A stretch of 60,721 nucleotides of DNA from Aplysia californica (taxonomy: Eukaryota > Mollusca > Gastropoda > Aplysiida > Aplysiidae). This document shows positions 24,643 to 36,511 of the stretch, in pieces (positions within the stretch are counted from its first letter, which is position 1; each line of letters opens with the position of its first letter). Location of the stretch: contig NW_004797413.1 in assembly GCF_000002075.1 (NCBI RefSeq), positions 962,735-1,023,455 of the forward strand. Direction: 5' to 3'. Below the pieces are notes generated by a model. The model was given only the letters and a program-made list of their open reading frames with translations, made no database searches and was not told where the DNA came from. The position numbers and the translations under genes were made by a program.

Positions 24643-24803
24643 AATGGAGTCCGCTTGAACCGAACAAGGTTAATCTGAAATTGATCATCCATTACTAAAT
24701 ATAATCCTTGAATATTCCCTTCTTCTAGTTGAGCAATCTCTTTAAATCGAAGAAAAATCCGGCTGTCCCACACATTTTAGTTTGAGCGGACTCCACTCCA
24801 CTG
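24643..24803 (+). mobile_element. TA-flanked MITE (CAGTGGAGTCC family)
   Basis: 161 bp with TA on both sides. The left end is CAATGGAGTCCGCTTGAACC and the right end is GCGGACTCCACTCCACTG. Related copies or fragments lie at 2449-2629, from 6836 and ending near 19061. Confidence 0.75.
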
Positions 24804-25481
24804 TACATTTGTACTGTTAGTTCACAAACACGGGTCAGGAAGACAAAACTTTTTTTTGATGAGAATTTCATCCCTTACCAAGATCCTTGTGTGACCTCGA
24901 TGACCACAAATCAAAGTCTGGGGGCAGAGTGATGACAAATACTGATACAATGTTGAGCTGGTAACAACATGTTCATCCAATGTATCCTATCCTCACCACA
25001 TGATTTGCTTTACATTAATTCTTATTTCTTTCCCTCGGTCTATCTTGCTTTTTTTGGCCTGTTGTTTTTGTCTATCTTGTTTCTTCCCTGCACTACCAAA
25101 TGACTTCTTGTAGTTGTAGCCATGCGCATTTCTTTTCTAACACATCCCCCCCTCTCACAAATTTAAAAAAAAAACAAATCTATGTTTTACCAAAGGAGAG
25201 AATTCGAATCTGACAGACGTGCAGCATTTAAGAACAGAAAGAAAGACCTTCCCTCAGCAACAAATCTCTTATCGCTGGTTACGTATCTATGTAAGCAAAG
25301 CCACTGAGCTCAGGTTCAGTTAATTTTCCATTAACATTATATTGCTGACAAACCCTCCTCTGGTACAGTCAGTGTGCTGAACCCATCAACAATATATTCT
25401 AAATCTTTGACCAGTCTCATCAAAAACCTACTGCAAAAATCTTAAAGCGGACACATAAAGAAGAGGAGATAAGTTTTGTAG

Positions 25482-25638
25482 TTTTAGTAGAGGTTTTACA
25501 GCGCTCGCAACTGCATAAGGTCATATGAGCGCTAGAAGATTAGAGTTGTTACAAGAGAGTAACAAACATAAAAAAGAAGAAGGGGAGATAAGGACGATAG
25601 ATATTTCATAGGAAAGAAGAAGCAAACCACACCAGAGA
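25482..25638 (-). repeat. 3'-hairpin dispersed repeat
   Basis: Minus-strand copy. The hairpin end AGCGCTCGCAACTGCATAAG and the GAAGATTAGAG and GTTACAAGAGAGTAACAAAC blocks are all present. The 5' end is shortened. Confidence 0.8.
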
Positions 25639-28600
25639 AGAGGAGATAAGATAGCGCCATTTTCACTATACTGTTGTTACTATATATGGCAAAGAAGAAT
25701 TCAATACTGCCATCCTCTTGAGCTTCACCACTAGCTACAAAGCAACAATGACAAAGAGCTGACAACGAACATAGGCATTGTAGGACAACTATGACAAAGA
25801 GGAGTTACAGACACAGTACATCAAATTCTTGCGATCGGCAAAACTTGGCGGAAAGAAAAAAGTTTGACCCGTGTCTAAATCTTTACCCTTTAAACGTATA
25901 ACAATTGTAATCTTTGCTTCGTTTTTTCAGTCAATGCGAAGGATATAGGCTACCTTTCGCAGACAGATTTGTATAACAAAAAGTCGAATAAGCTAAAACA
26001 GAATAATGAGCTAAAATAAAACAAACTAAGACAAAACAAGATACAAGCTAAAATAAAACAAGCGACAATAAAAAGTGTGACATCAACAAAAGACCTGGTC
26101 CAGTTTCAATGTGGCAACAATTTGGGCTCGACAATCTCATTTTTTGGTAAACTGGTCAGACTTCTTGACACGACAAAACAATTTTTATTTCTACTCCCAT
26201 TCTTTTCTTCAAAGCACTGGTCAGGTCTCATAGTGAACTTGCCAGTTTTGAGTGAATCCCCAACACAGTCCTTTAAAAGGTCGCTTTTAAAGACAAGTGG
26301 GCTAACCCAGATTTCGGGGGTTTCCAGAAATCTTGACCTACACCAAAAGTGGGCATTGCCCTACCTATAGGAGAAGTTTGGTCTCATAGGTGTGTATATT
26401 TGTTTGGTTATAGAGAAAACTCTCCTTGTCTATTGAAGAAACTGAACTTTACCTTCGATTTTCTCAAAACCGCATTTTTGGGGGACAGGCCCCTTGTCCT
26501 TAATAGCGACCAAATATGGACAAGAAAACTAGTTCTGAATAAATATCATGGCCACTAATTTCCAACACAAAAATCATGACATTACATTGTACCTTATTTC
26601 ACATAAAAAACAAACCCCCCTTGTCTTAGACAGCAATAACATAACAAAACTAAACAATAAAAGAACTACATACAATTATAAAAACACTAACACTACAAAA
26701 CAGCAACAGACACATCAGAACATAATGCAGTCAAGACCTGCAGAGGCGACCATCATCAAACTCATCAAGCAAAAACTGTCCGGGAATGTTGAGCAGGAAG
26801 GAAAGAGGAGTGGCTTTCTGTCCACCTCAATTTCCACCCACAAAAAAAAAAAGCAAAAAAAAAGCCCACAAGTTCAAAAGAAATCAAACTACTGATGCTT
26901 CACCAATATCACTGTTGACGAATTCAAGCAAAGTATAGTATACCACAGCCAAGCTTTACGAAAAGCACAAACCCCATGACTGACTTTCAAAGAAAAATAA
27001 AACTACATAAACACACAGAGATTTACACGTATTTGAAAAACTCGTCACATTAAAATAAAGGGAGTGCTTATTTAGGCCACATATGGCCTAAATAAGGTAA
27101 GGGAGGGGGGTTTAGCTTATTTAGGCCACAGTGGACTGTGGCCTAAATAAGGTAAGGGAGGGGGGTTTAGCTTATTTAGGCCACACATGCTCAAACTACC
27201 CTTTTCAGGCAACTGAGTTCGTTCCACTTTCATAATAATGGTGCACCTTTCTCATTTAGTACAGTTTTGTCTCAGTGTACAACTTATAAATCATAATCAT
27301 AATGAATATTGTAAGAACAAAGCACAATACGCAAAATTTTGCTCAATCCCAATGGTTTGAATGAGGGCCAGATTTTTCCTTCATGGAGGGGCAAAAGCTA
27401 GGCTACCATTTTGGCACACTTTGGTCAAGTGAAAAGGTCAAATCCTCCGAATGGACTTCCGGGTTAAATTTGGAGTATAAAAAGAGTGTACACTACGTGG
27501 CTGAGTCAAAGTTACACTATCTTTGCCTGAGTGACACTCTCTCGTACTGTCTCGTAGTAGTACATGTAGGCTAGTAGGCCTAGTAGTAGTAGTAGCAAAG
27601 ATCGTGTAGAGAATATTTGGTAGTAGATTCTATCTAGTAGGCAGTTTAGTGAACGTGCTCGCGGCAGGGCGAATCGGCCTCGATAAGCCCCGTAGACTTT
27701 TGTGATCGGCCACGAAGCCTCGTGTTTTGATGGGTCTAGATCTAAACAACTCAGTGTTATTCGCACTGCCACATCCGACAGGCCTAGATCTACATCGTTT
27801 TAAAAGGAAAAGAAAGATCATCAAAATGGTTGAATTCGCGTGAAAATCGATTCGGTAGAACTAGAACTATTAAAATTTGCTTCTGAAAACAAGGCAATTT
27901 TTATACGAAGGCCATTTTTATAACTCGATGAAATAAAAACTACTGGCTGTGTACTGTGTTATTCTGTATAAAAATAAATTAAGAAACTTCAGGACGTATT
28001 ATTATTTTCCAGCATCTTTTGACGCCTGAGCTGTAGAGGTTGAAGTTTTCACAACACTAATAGATCTAGTAAGAGGGTTAGGTAATAGGGCTTTCCGTAA
28101 AAAATGCATAGATCTACAAAAGCCGAACCACCGAATCGACCGGGCACCTTGCTCTCCTCTGCACACTGTGATAACGTGTTGCTGCGGTATCGCATTATTC
28201 AACTATTAATACGTGCGGCTATGGCAATTGTGATGTACTGACTGAAAAAAAAATTCAGTTTTGTTTTTATTTTACCATATATTTGACTTTAATAGTGCAG
28301 GCGATAGCAAGATCTAGATTCTCTGTCTAGAATCAGTAGTAGCAGGCTTATGCTAGAAGCAGCCAGAGAGCCTACAACTGCTAGATCTAGATCTAACTTA
28401 TTATTGCTATGCCTTTGGGCTTTGGAATTGAAATAAAACGAATTGCACAGTTCTAGTTACTTTTAGATTCAGCAAGTAACTGTATTTCCAGAGTCAATAA
28501 TAACAAATCTCAGCATAACAATCACTTTTACTTGTATTAGAATAATTAGATCCAACTTTTTTTTCTAAAATCTGTTTTGCGCAAACTTAATATTTTCTCT

Positions 28601-28664
28601 ACTTGTAGAGCACAGAATTTACATTGTAAGCCTCTGCTCAGTCTTTTAGTATACATAATAAAAT

Positions 28665-28830
<166 letters not shown>

Positions 28831-29034
28831 ATATATATAATCATTTTATGTTGTTTTCGGGATATTTTTAAAACTCTTTTTTCAACATGTCATAAAATCA
28901 AATTGTGCCATTTTCTTTGAAAAGAATAGCATTAGCAGTGGACTTTTTAGACAGCGAGTCTCTGATTCAATATTTTTTTTAAAATATGCTAATCAATGAA
29001 AATTGCAAATTGATAATAGTTTAGTCCTGTAGAG

Positions 29035-29834
29035 GATAGGTGGACTCTGGGGTCTGCAGAGCGAAATACTAGGTTTTAGGATGTGAACACCGGAGTCACC
29101 ATAGTGAAATAAGGTTTGGTTTAAGTAAGGATTGGTGGACCCCGGGGTCAACGTAGTGATAAATAAGCAGGTTTAAGGAGGACCCCAGGATCTACCTAGC
29201 GAAATACTAGGTTTTAGGACAGGTGGACCCCAGGGTCACCGTAGTGAAACAAGTAGGTTTCTTTGAAGATTGGTGGACCCCGGGGTCAGCGTAGTGAAAT
29301 AAGTAAGGTTAATTTTAAAAGGATTGGTGGACCCCGGAGTCACCATAGCCGTAGAGGAATAAGAAGGTTTATTTAAGGATTGGTGGACCCCCGGGACACC
29401 TTGATTAAACCTACTTATTTTACTACGGTGACCGCAGGTTCCACCTATTCTAAAAGCCTAACTAGTATTTCGTTAGGTAGACCCTGGGGTCCACCTTAAA
29501 CCTACTTATTTCACTACGTTGACTCCAGGGTCCACCAATCCTTAAAATTAAACCTAGATCTACATGTACTTATTTCACTACATTGACTATTGACCCCAGG
29601 GTCCACCAATCCTTAATTAAACCTAGATCTACTTATAATTTCGCTACGTTGACCACGGGCTCCGCCAGTCCTACTATAAAATAAACTGAGATTTACTTAT
29701 TTCACTATGTTGACCCCGGGGTCCACCGATCCTTAGTTAAACCTAGATCTACTACTTATTTCACTACGCTGACTCCGGGATTCACATCCTAAAACCTAGC
29801 ATTTTGTTAGGTAGACCCCGGGGTCCACCTATCC
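29035..29834. repeat. 800-bp foldback made of ~45-bp units
   Basis: From 29035 to about 29400 units of the type GGTGGACCCCGGGGTCA, then GTAGTGAAATAAG, repeat in one direction. From about 29404 to 29834 the same units repeat in the opposite direction. The outermost 60 bases of each arm match as inverted copies (GGATAGGTGGACYCYGGGGT, then CTAGGTTTTAGGATGTGAA). One more partial unit follows, to 29871. Confidence 0.9.
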
Positions 29835-30459
29835 TTTTGGCTAGATAGACCCCGTAGTCCGCCTATCCACTTTTTTAAAATAATAACTGAAAACAATACA
29901 TGCCAGTTGTCATGAATAGTGAAGAAAAATGACAATGAGGTAGATTATAATTTGTCAAAAAAATTGCAAGTGCAAGTGAAGATCATACAATAATTTTGTT
30001 GTTTTCTGATCATCTTTCCCGGTTTATAAAAAAATTCCAGTGGGCCTACTACTAGATCTATGTCTCTGAAGAACATTTTGCTTGCCTATATTAGCTTTTT
30101 TCATGTACATGAAAGCATAGAATATATAGTTTCACACATATATATGCACAATACTTTGAAAAAGAAAGATAAGGTCATTGTTGTTTTATTTTTTTACGGA
30201 ATCTGTTTTACGTTGAGAAAAGCGGTAAAAACAAGTTTTAAAATTTTAAGAATGCCCATAATATTAGTATTAGGAATCCGAAATTACTACCTAGTTGGCT
30301 TACTCTTTAATAACCCTGAGCAGTTAAGAAAAAAAAGACAATGATATAGGATTTGTCTAAATATGACCATTATGACAGGTGTGGCCTAAATAAGGTAAGG
30401 GAGGGGGGTTTAGCTTATTTAGGCCATATGTGGCCTAAATAAGGTCACCCTAAAATAAA

Positions 30460-33400
30460 TTTGTTGAGAAAATAAAAAACTAGTCTTAAGTTTTGCACAG
30501 CACAGCAGAAGTCAGCAGCTGAAACAGCTCACTGTACAAAACTGTACGGTACTAAAATTCTAAAAGATGAATTACATCAAAACAAAAGAACAACCATGAA
30601 ACTAAACTACAGCCTGACTGGAAATGAAATTGTCATGAGCAAAGTAAAGATTTTATAATTTTGAGACATTTCTATCGTCACGTTAAAACACTGAGATGCA
30701 TGCACTACTACTGGCCTCATCAATGGTACACATCTTTAATTCTGCATTTGACGAAATTGTGTTTTTAAAAAATCATGAAAATATGGACAAAGTAAATAGT
30801 ATTTTGTTTCTCTTGAGAAAACACACGTTTTGAATGAAAACAGAGCAGGACCACAGTTACAGCTCTCTTACAATAATCTACTCTCTCTCTCTCACGACTG
30901 ACACACACCTTGCCGACTCACACAAGAGCACAAGAGGAATGATACTCCATGACAGTTTACACAGTGAGAGCACACATCACATACACAAGTACACCAACAA
31001 CTTTAATTAATAACTCTTTTTTTCTTCTGTATTTGTTTTGAATTTCATCATCATCATCATGATAACCATCATAATAATAACACATGATAATAGGTCATGG
31101 CATAAAATATATTGAGTCCACGAGAACAAGGGGAATAGTCACAAACTGAAAATTGTGAGGGCATCAATTTTGAACGCTTGCTGATCATTGTATTTCTATT
31201 CAACTGTTGGTTGATTATTGTTGTTTGATTTTCCATTCAACAAACATAACAATAAACCACCAGTCAAACAAATATGAGTCCACAAGCTTTTAAAATTGAC
31301 ACCTTCACAATTTCCAGTTAGCGACTGCCCGTGGTCTCCTCATATGTCCGCAAATAAATTCTCACAAAACGGTAAGTCATCTGCATGGCAAAGCACAAAT
31401 GGGACATTTTATCAAGAGAAACAGCGACGTGGATATTGCTGATGCAGAACATCACTGCACGGTATGAAACCACCTCCCTCACTTACCATTTCCCAGATTT
31501 GAACCGACAGTGAACAGAGGCTCTTTGGGAAAAGACAATGGTCAAAGTTCGAAGGATAAAGATCGGCCAAACCATGCCCTACCTTTAGGAGTTTCTATAA
31601 GACAAAAAATAATACACATACAGATGTCAGCTATCAAAAGTAGCCTCACATTTTGTGCAAAGATATCAATATCGTGAGAGAGTGAAACGTGTCAAACAAA
31701 AGCAGTCCTTGAGACAGGCGAGAACTATAAATAACTACCTGAAAACTTGACAAAATTATAATATGGTACAACAGAACACACCCACTGCCTGCCAATAGCA
31801 GAGACCTGGGCTCACACTGAGAGTCATGTATTCCAAAAGTTACACAAGTTTCCTTTTAATTAAGCAATGAGTTCATCAAGTGAGAGAATTCAGAGATTTT
31901 TATATTTCATCAAATCGTTCTTTTATATTAAGCAATGAGTTCACCCAGGGTGGGAATTCAGAGATTTTTATATTTCATCAAATCGTTCTTTTAGGCATGA
32001 GTTCACCCAGTAGGGGAGTTCAGAAATTTTTCAGCGATGTCAGTGCAGCAGTAGAGAGCAAAAGACAGATGCCAGGATGCCCTGTTCCTGAAAGCCTCCA
32101 CCAAAGAGCACAACCCCAAAAAGAATGTTCGTTCACAAGATCAGATCGGAAACATTTCTCACTATTGAGATAATCAAATGACTTAGGATTACAGAAGAGA
32201 CTAACACAACGCTAATGGTATAAATTATTAAATAGTAATACACTTGTAAATAAAAATGTCTTTATTAAAATGTAGGTGTTTTTACGCCCATATCAACACA
32301 ATTTAGAAAATTTAAGAGCTGGGCTCTGACCCTGCCTGTCAAGGCCAACCTGGGCTGAAAGGGATACAACATCCCAGCAGAAAGACCGAGCTAATAAAAA
32401 CTCTCCACACTTGAGAATTGAACCCATGTCACCTGCATACAATGACGAAGAGCCTAATAGCTACACCACAACCATCCTAATAGACTTGTATTACAAAAAC
32501 AACTAACGCAACACTAATACTAACAAGAACGCAATCAGAAAAAAAAGTCTTTTGTAGATGCTTCCAAAGTAATACCATGCCATGCCTTTTAAAAATCTTT
32601 CCTTATGTTATTTAGCCACAGATATAAAGCCAGTAGGATCATCATCTTGGCACACAGAGCAATGAAAGAACCAGCCAAAACCAAACCAGACATACGCATC
32701 ACCAACAAATCAATACAAGCTCCCTTTTTTCTCAGACTCACTACAGCTTTTATTCCACTCATATTTCTTTAAATGAATGCATAAAAGTGCCTGTTGATGT
32801 ATGTGGGTGTGTGTGTGTGAGTGTGAGTGAGTGAGTGTGTGAGTGTGCAAGTGTGTGTGTTGTGTGTATGTGCGTGTGTGTGTGTGAGAGAGTGTGAGTT
32901 TGTGAATGTGAGTGTGCACGCCTGTATATGAGCATGTGTGCAAGAGTCTGAGTTTGAGAAACCTATGATAGAGTCAAGTGTAACATAAAAAAAACAGAAT
33001 TTTAATAATGAAGCATCCCAGACCACTATGATTCGATGAACATTGTATCAATAAATATAACTTAATCTCCTTGTCCTTATCTTGAGTGTTGCCTTCTCCC
33101 ACATACATGTCAAAAATCCTTTATAAAAAACTCAGCGTAGAACCGTACCAATCTTACCCGATACCCGACATTTTTAAAAAGCATGTTTAAGAGCATTCAA
33201 AGTAGCCAGATGGATTCTGAAAAAGTTCTTCGAAATAAAAAGGAAAGCATCAGTAGAAAAAGAGAAAGAAATCTGGAGACCTACATCTCTCACGTGTTTC
33301 TTTTTCATCTGCTGACACAACAAGTAGAAGCCATTAGAAAAAGATGTTCATGGAAGAACAAATGAAGAGATCCATGGAAAAACACATTATATCCACTTAC

Positions 33401-33472
33401 TACAAAACTAACAAAAGATGTTTAAAATATTATTTTTAAAACTTTACCTCTGAAAACAAAAGTATGAATACA
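30460..33472. other. Gene-free stretch with a SINE and tandem repeats
   Basis: No exon recognised. Contents: a three-unit ~65-bp tandem repeat at 31860-32030 (GAATTCAGAGATTTTTATAT), a tRNA-headed SINE at 32266-32477, a GT-rich microsatellite at 32803-32940, and AT-rich DNA. Confidence 0.6.
32266..32477 (-). mobile_element. tRNA-derived SINE
   Basis: Read on the minus strand, a tRNA-like head carries an A-box-like TAGCTATTAGG and a B-box-like GGTTCAATTCT about 45 bases later. It is followed by a body with CAGCCCAGGTTGGCC and a 3' end with ATATGGGCGTAAAAACACC. Many invertebrate SINEs share a GGGCGTTAAACAC-type tail; this is from general knowledge and was not searched. The 3' half recurs at 57301-57390. 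Confidence 0.7.
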
Positions 33473-34955
33473 CAGGGTCCCCACCAAATCCTGGAAAATT
33501 TTTTCACGACCCCCAAATTTTTTTCAAGACCCCAATTCGAGGGAAAAATCAGGCCGCTGCGCGTCAAGAATGATCCCCAAAAAAGCCAATCTATCAAAGA
33601 TAAAAAGTCAAAATGTCTATAAATGAATGCAAATGTACATTTTGTAGTATAGTCTTCAAACAATAGATGACTATAATACTGGGTGACTGCCAAACCAGCT
33701 TCTCAATTTTCCAAGGGAGGGGCCTCATCCATTTTCCAGGAACACGTTACATAACAATGAAAGCGTGTGCTCCATTTATATCTAATATAATACATGTATA
33801 TGTTTGTGAATACACACACACACACACACATGTAGGTACATTATATCCAGTTAACAACATGTCAGTGTGGCACTGGGATCTTGAGAGACTTTGGTATTTC
33901 AGTCTGTTCTTACTTATTTATATTTTCCCATCATCATATTAGCCAACATAACAAACTATAGGCCCTATATAAAAAAAAAATGAATCCTGTTTTGAGCCTG
34001 AAAAAAGACCTAGAACTAGAAAATCGACTGTCAATAACCAGTCTGGGTGTCACGATTCATATAATAAACGTGAAGACGAAAATCGTTGCTGCAACTCAAA
34101 GTAGAGTAATAACTAGAATGGCTCAAGTACACCTATTCAGTGTGAGAGGTGTAAGAATTGGGGGGGGGGGGGGGGGGGGGGCGTGCAAGATGCAGTGACA
34201 CTGAAAATCTGCCAATCCTGAACAGAAAGCTAATAAAATATAGATATAAATTACAATCACCCCATCCAATGAAACGCGAACACTTTAGTTCAATAACAAG
34301 GCATGACAGATCCTGATTCCACACAAGGCCTGCACCAACGCGCGCTTTGCAGAGAGCTCTAAAGTAGTGATCAAAATGCTAAAAATTTGCTTACAAGTTC
34401 AGTTTTTGTCCTCTAGCGTTGCCTTCAGCTCCCCCCCCCCCCCCAAATCCCCTTCCACGAGTGTATCTTATAAAGGAGTCCTAGGGCTTATACTTCACAG
34501 CGCTCAGACCACCGGTACTCACAGGTTCATTGACCGGTCACGAGGGCGAACCTGTCAAGACGCTTGTATAACTTCTTTTTCTTTTTTTTTTCCACAAGCG
34601 ACAGCAGAGGGCAATTTTTAATATTGATTTATTTTCAAGGCGACACAGCGTTCATAATGCACAACCTGCATGTTACAAATGTTGCGTTATCTATCAGACT
34701 ATTACCGGAAAATTTCTGGGCGGTAACGAAAGCAGATCTTGATTCTTCGCGATCGAGCCTCGGTGTCACACATACTTCCGTCACAACGGATGTTTCAATT
34801 ACGTTTCCTCTTTAAGACTCATCAACCATAAAGTCTAGATAGCTGCACATTACACAGGCCCTATACTTTCCCGACTCACCACAAAATTCCCGACTTTTTC
34901 TCGACCTCCCGACCCATCTCAAAATTCCCGATTTCCCGACCCTGTGGGGACCCTG
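33473..34955. mobile_element. hAT-like non-autonomous element
   Basis: The 12-bp perfect inverted termini are CAGGGTCCCCAC and GTGGGGACCCTG. GAATACA directly precedes and directly follows the element (7 bp visible; hAT elements make 8-bp duplications). Terminal sequence in the style CAGGG fits hAT. No transposase frame was seen. A 22-G run sits inside at 34160-34181. Confidence 0.7.
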
Positions 34956-36511
34956 GAATACACAGCAAATTTCATCATGTTAGATGTCAAGGGATAAAAT
35001 GAATTTTGAGAAAAAAAAGTATTCTTATGACATGTCTTATCGTATGATACTGGTGTGGATGGGGATTTCCAGAAAAGCCCAAATTTGGCGTACAGTGTGG
35101 TTTGCAATGGAACCCTTACAATTTCACTGGAATATTTTTTTTAAAAACAACAAAACAAAGAAGACATACATAAAAAAATCTCTACATTTCCTTACAAATG
35201 CAATTCTACACATAAAACAATCCCAACCACAGCAATAATGTAAACAGTACGTAGAAATATGTCAACATAAAATCTTTTTTAAGTTTTATGAATCAATTTT
35301 TTGATCCAATGAATATTTCTACTTCAAAAGTAGTATGACAACTTAAGAACAAAAAAACACTGGCTTATTTGACATCCATAAATCATTACCTTATGAGAAA
35401 TATAAACGGTACAAAAGAAATCCGAAATGCACGCAGACGCTATGAGCATGGCTTTTAACTCAATATAATTTCTCTCCCAATCACTATAAAAAGAAAGCAC
35501 AAAAGTCCCACAGGATCGTCAGAATTTCACATTATAAGTTGAAATTCCGTGCAGCTGAGAAAAACAATTCTATATCATCCAGAAATTGAACCTCAGCGGA
35601 CCATCATACCAAAAGATAAAAATTATCTTGGTACATGTGCCCTGATTTAGGAAATATAAAAAAAATTACAGAGCAAGCCTATGCAATGTAAGACTTTCGC
35701 AGAACTGGACACTCTAGAGGTGAGTGGAGCATACCATCTGCAGGAATACTTGTTAAAAACCTACAGTCTTTTCTTACAGGTATGACCCCTAACCCCTTTC
35801 TACATATACAAAAATTAAACACAAAAGTTGAAATTCTGAAGTTATTCTAATTCTTCGCAGTAACAATCTGAAGAGCTTAAACAAGCACAGCTGATGCATT
35901 CGCATTTGTGCTACCGTTCATCAAGGTAAATAACCAAAGAGACAGTAGTAAGAAGGAGTGACATTGTAAAGAAAAAGATCATAAAGGAGGCAAAGGAAAA
36001 TGATTGGGGGAAGAAAAACCTAAAATGAAAAACCAGACATTGTATATTTGCACTTTAAGCACATTTTTAAAATCCTCAACAAATCATTTAACACTTTTTA
36101 ATGAACTGCTTATTTTACGTGAACAAGCATCAACTTCCTTACATGGGAAAATTCTTAGATTTCTGTAAATCGTAATACAATTTCAAGGCTTGAGTCCGCA
36201 TCACCCAATGAGCGTACTATCCCACTAAAATCGTCATTTCGTCCACGTACACGTACACAAATTTATAAAAGGATTGACTACAAAACGTCTTTGGTGAAAA
36301 TTTTATGACGCAAAAGAAACAAACACCTCAAAAACAAACCAATTCAACATTACTACAACAGGCTGAATCTTGAGATTTCCCGAGGCATGGCAGTCAACAG
36401 TATCGCATTATATATATAAAAATGCAGTAATAACATTTCACACCTCGCCGCAAGCGCAAACAAACATAACAAGCAAAGAATGTTATCTTTTTTAATTCAG
36501 TAAATATCACA
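34956..36511. other. Downstream region of SLC39A9, probable 3' UTR
   Basis: It lies directly after the SLC39A9 stop on the minus strand. I could not fix a poly(A) signal: TTTATT-type complements are scattered and none stands out. There is no coding signal on either strand. Confidence 0.5.

Larger units (their letters stand above)
20773..27050. other. Gene-free stretch with repeats
   Basis: No exon of a known family was recognised in this 6.3 kb on either strand; open frames here are short and low in complexity. It holds a MITE at 21280-21727, pogo-like MITEs at 22256 and 24643, hairpin repeats at 22756 and 25482, and otherwise AT-rich DNA. It may include a very long 3' UTR of SLC39A9, but that cannot be shown from the sequence. 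Confidence 0.55.

Noticed and set aside
30060-30344. 94-codon AT-rich open frame
   Set aside because: The composition is that of AT-rich non-coding DNA, and it lies inside a mobile element.
32266-32477. True tRNA gene
   Set aside because: Box-like motifs only, joined to a repeat body that recurs elsewhere.
32710-33026. His/Thr-rich open frames
   Set aside because: They translate a GT/CA microsatellite; composition is fully explained by it.
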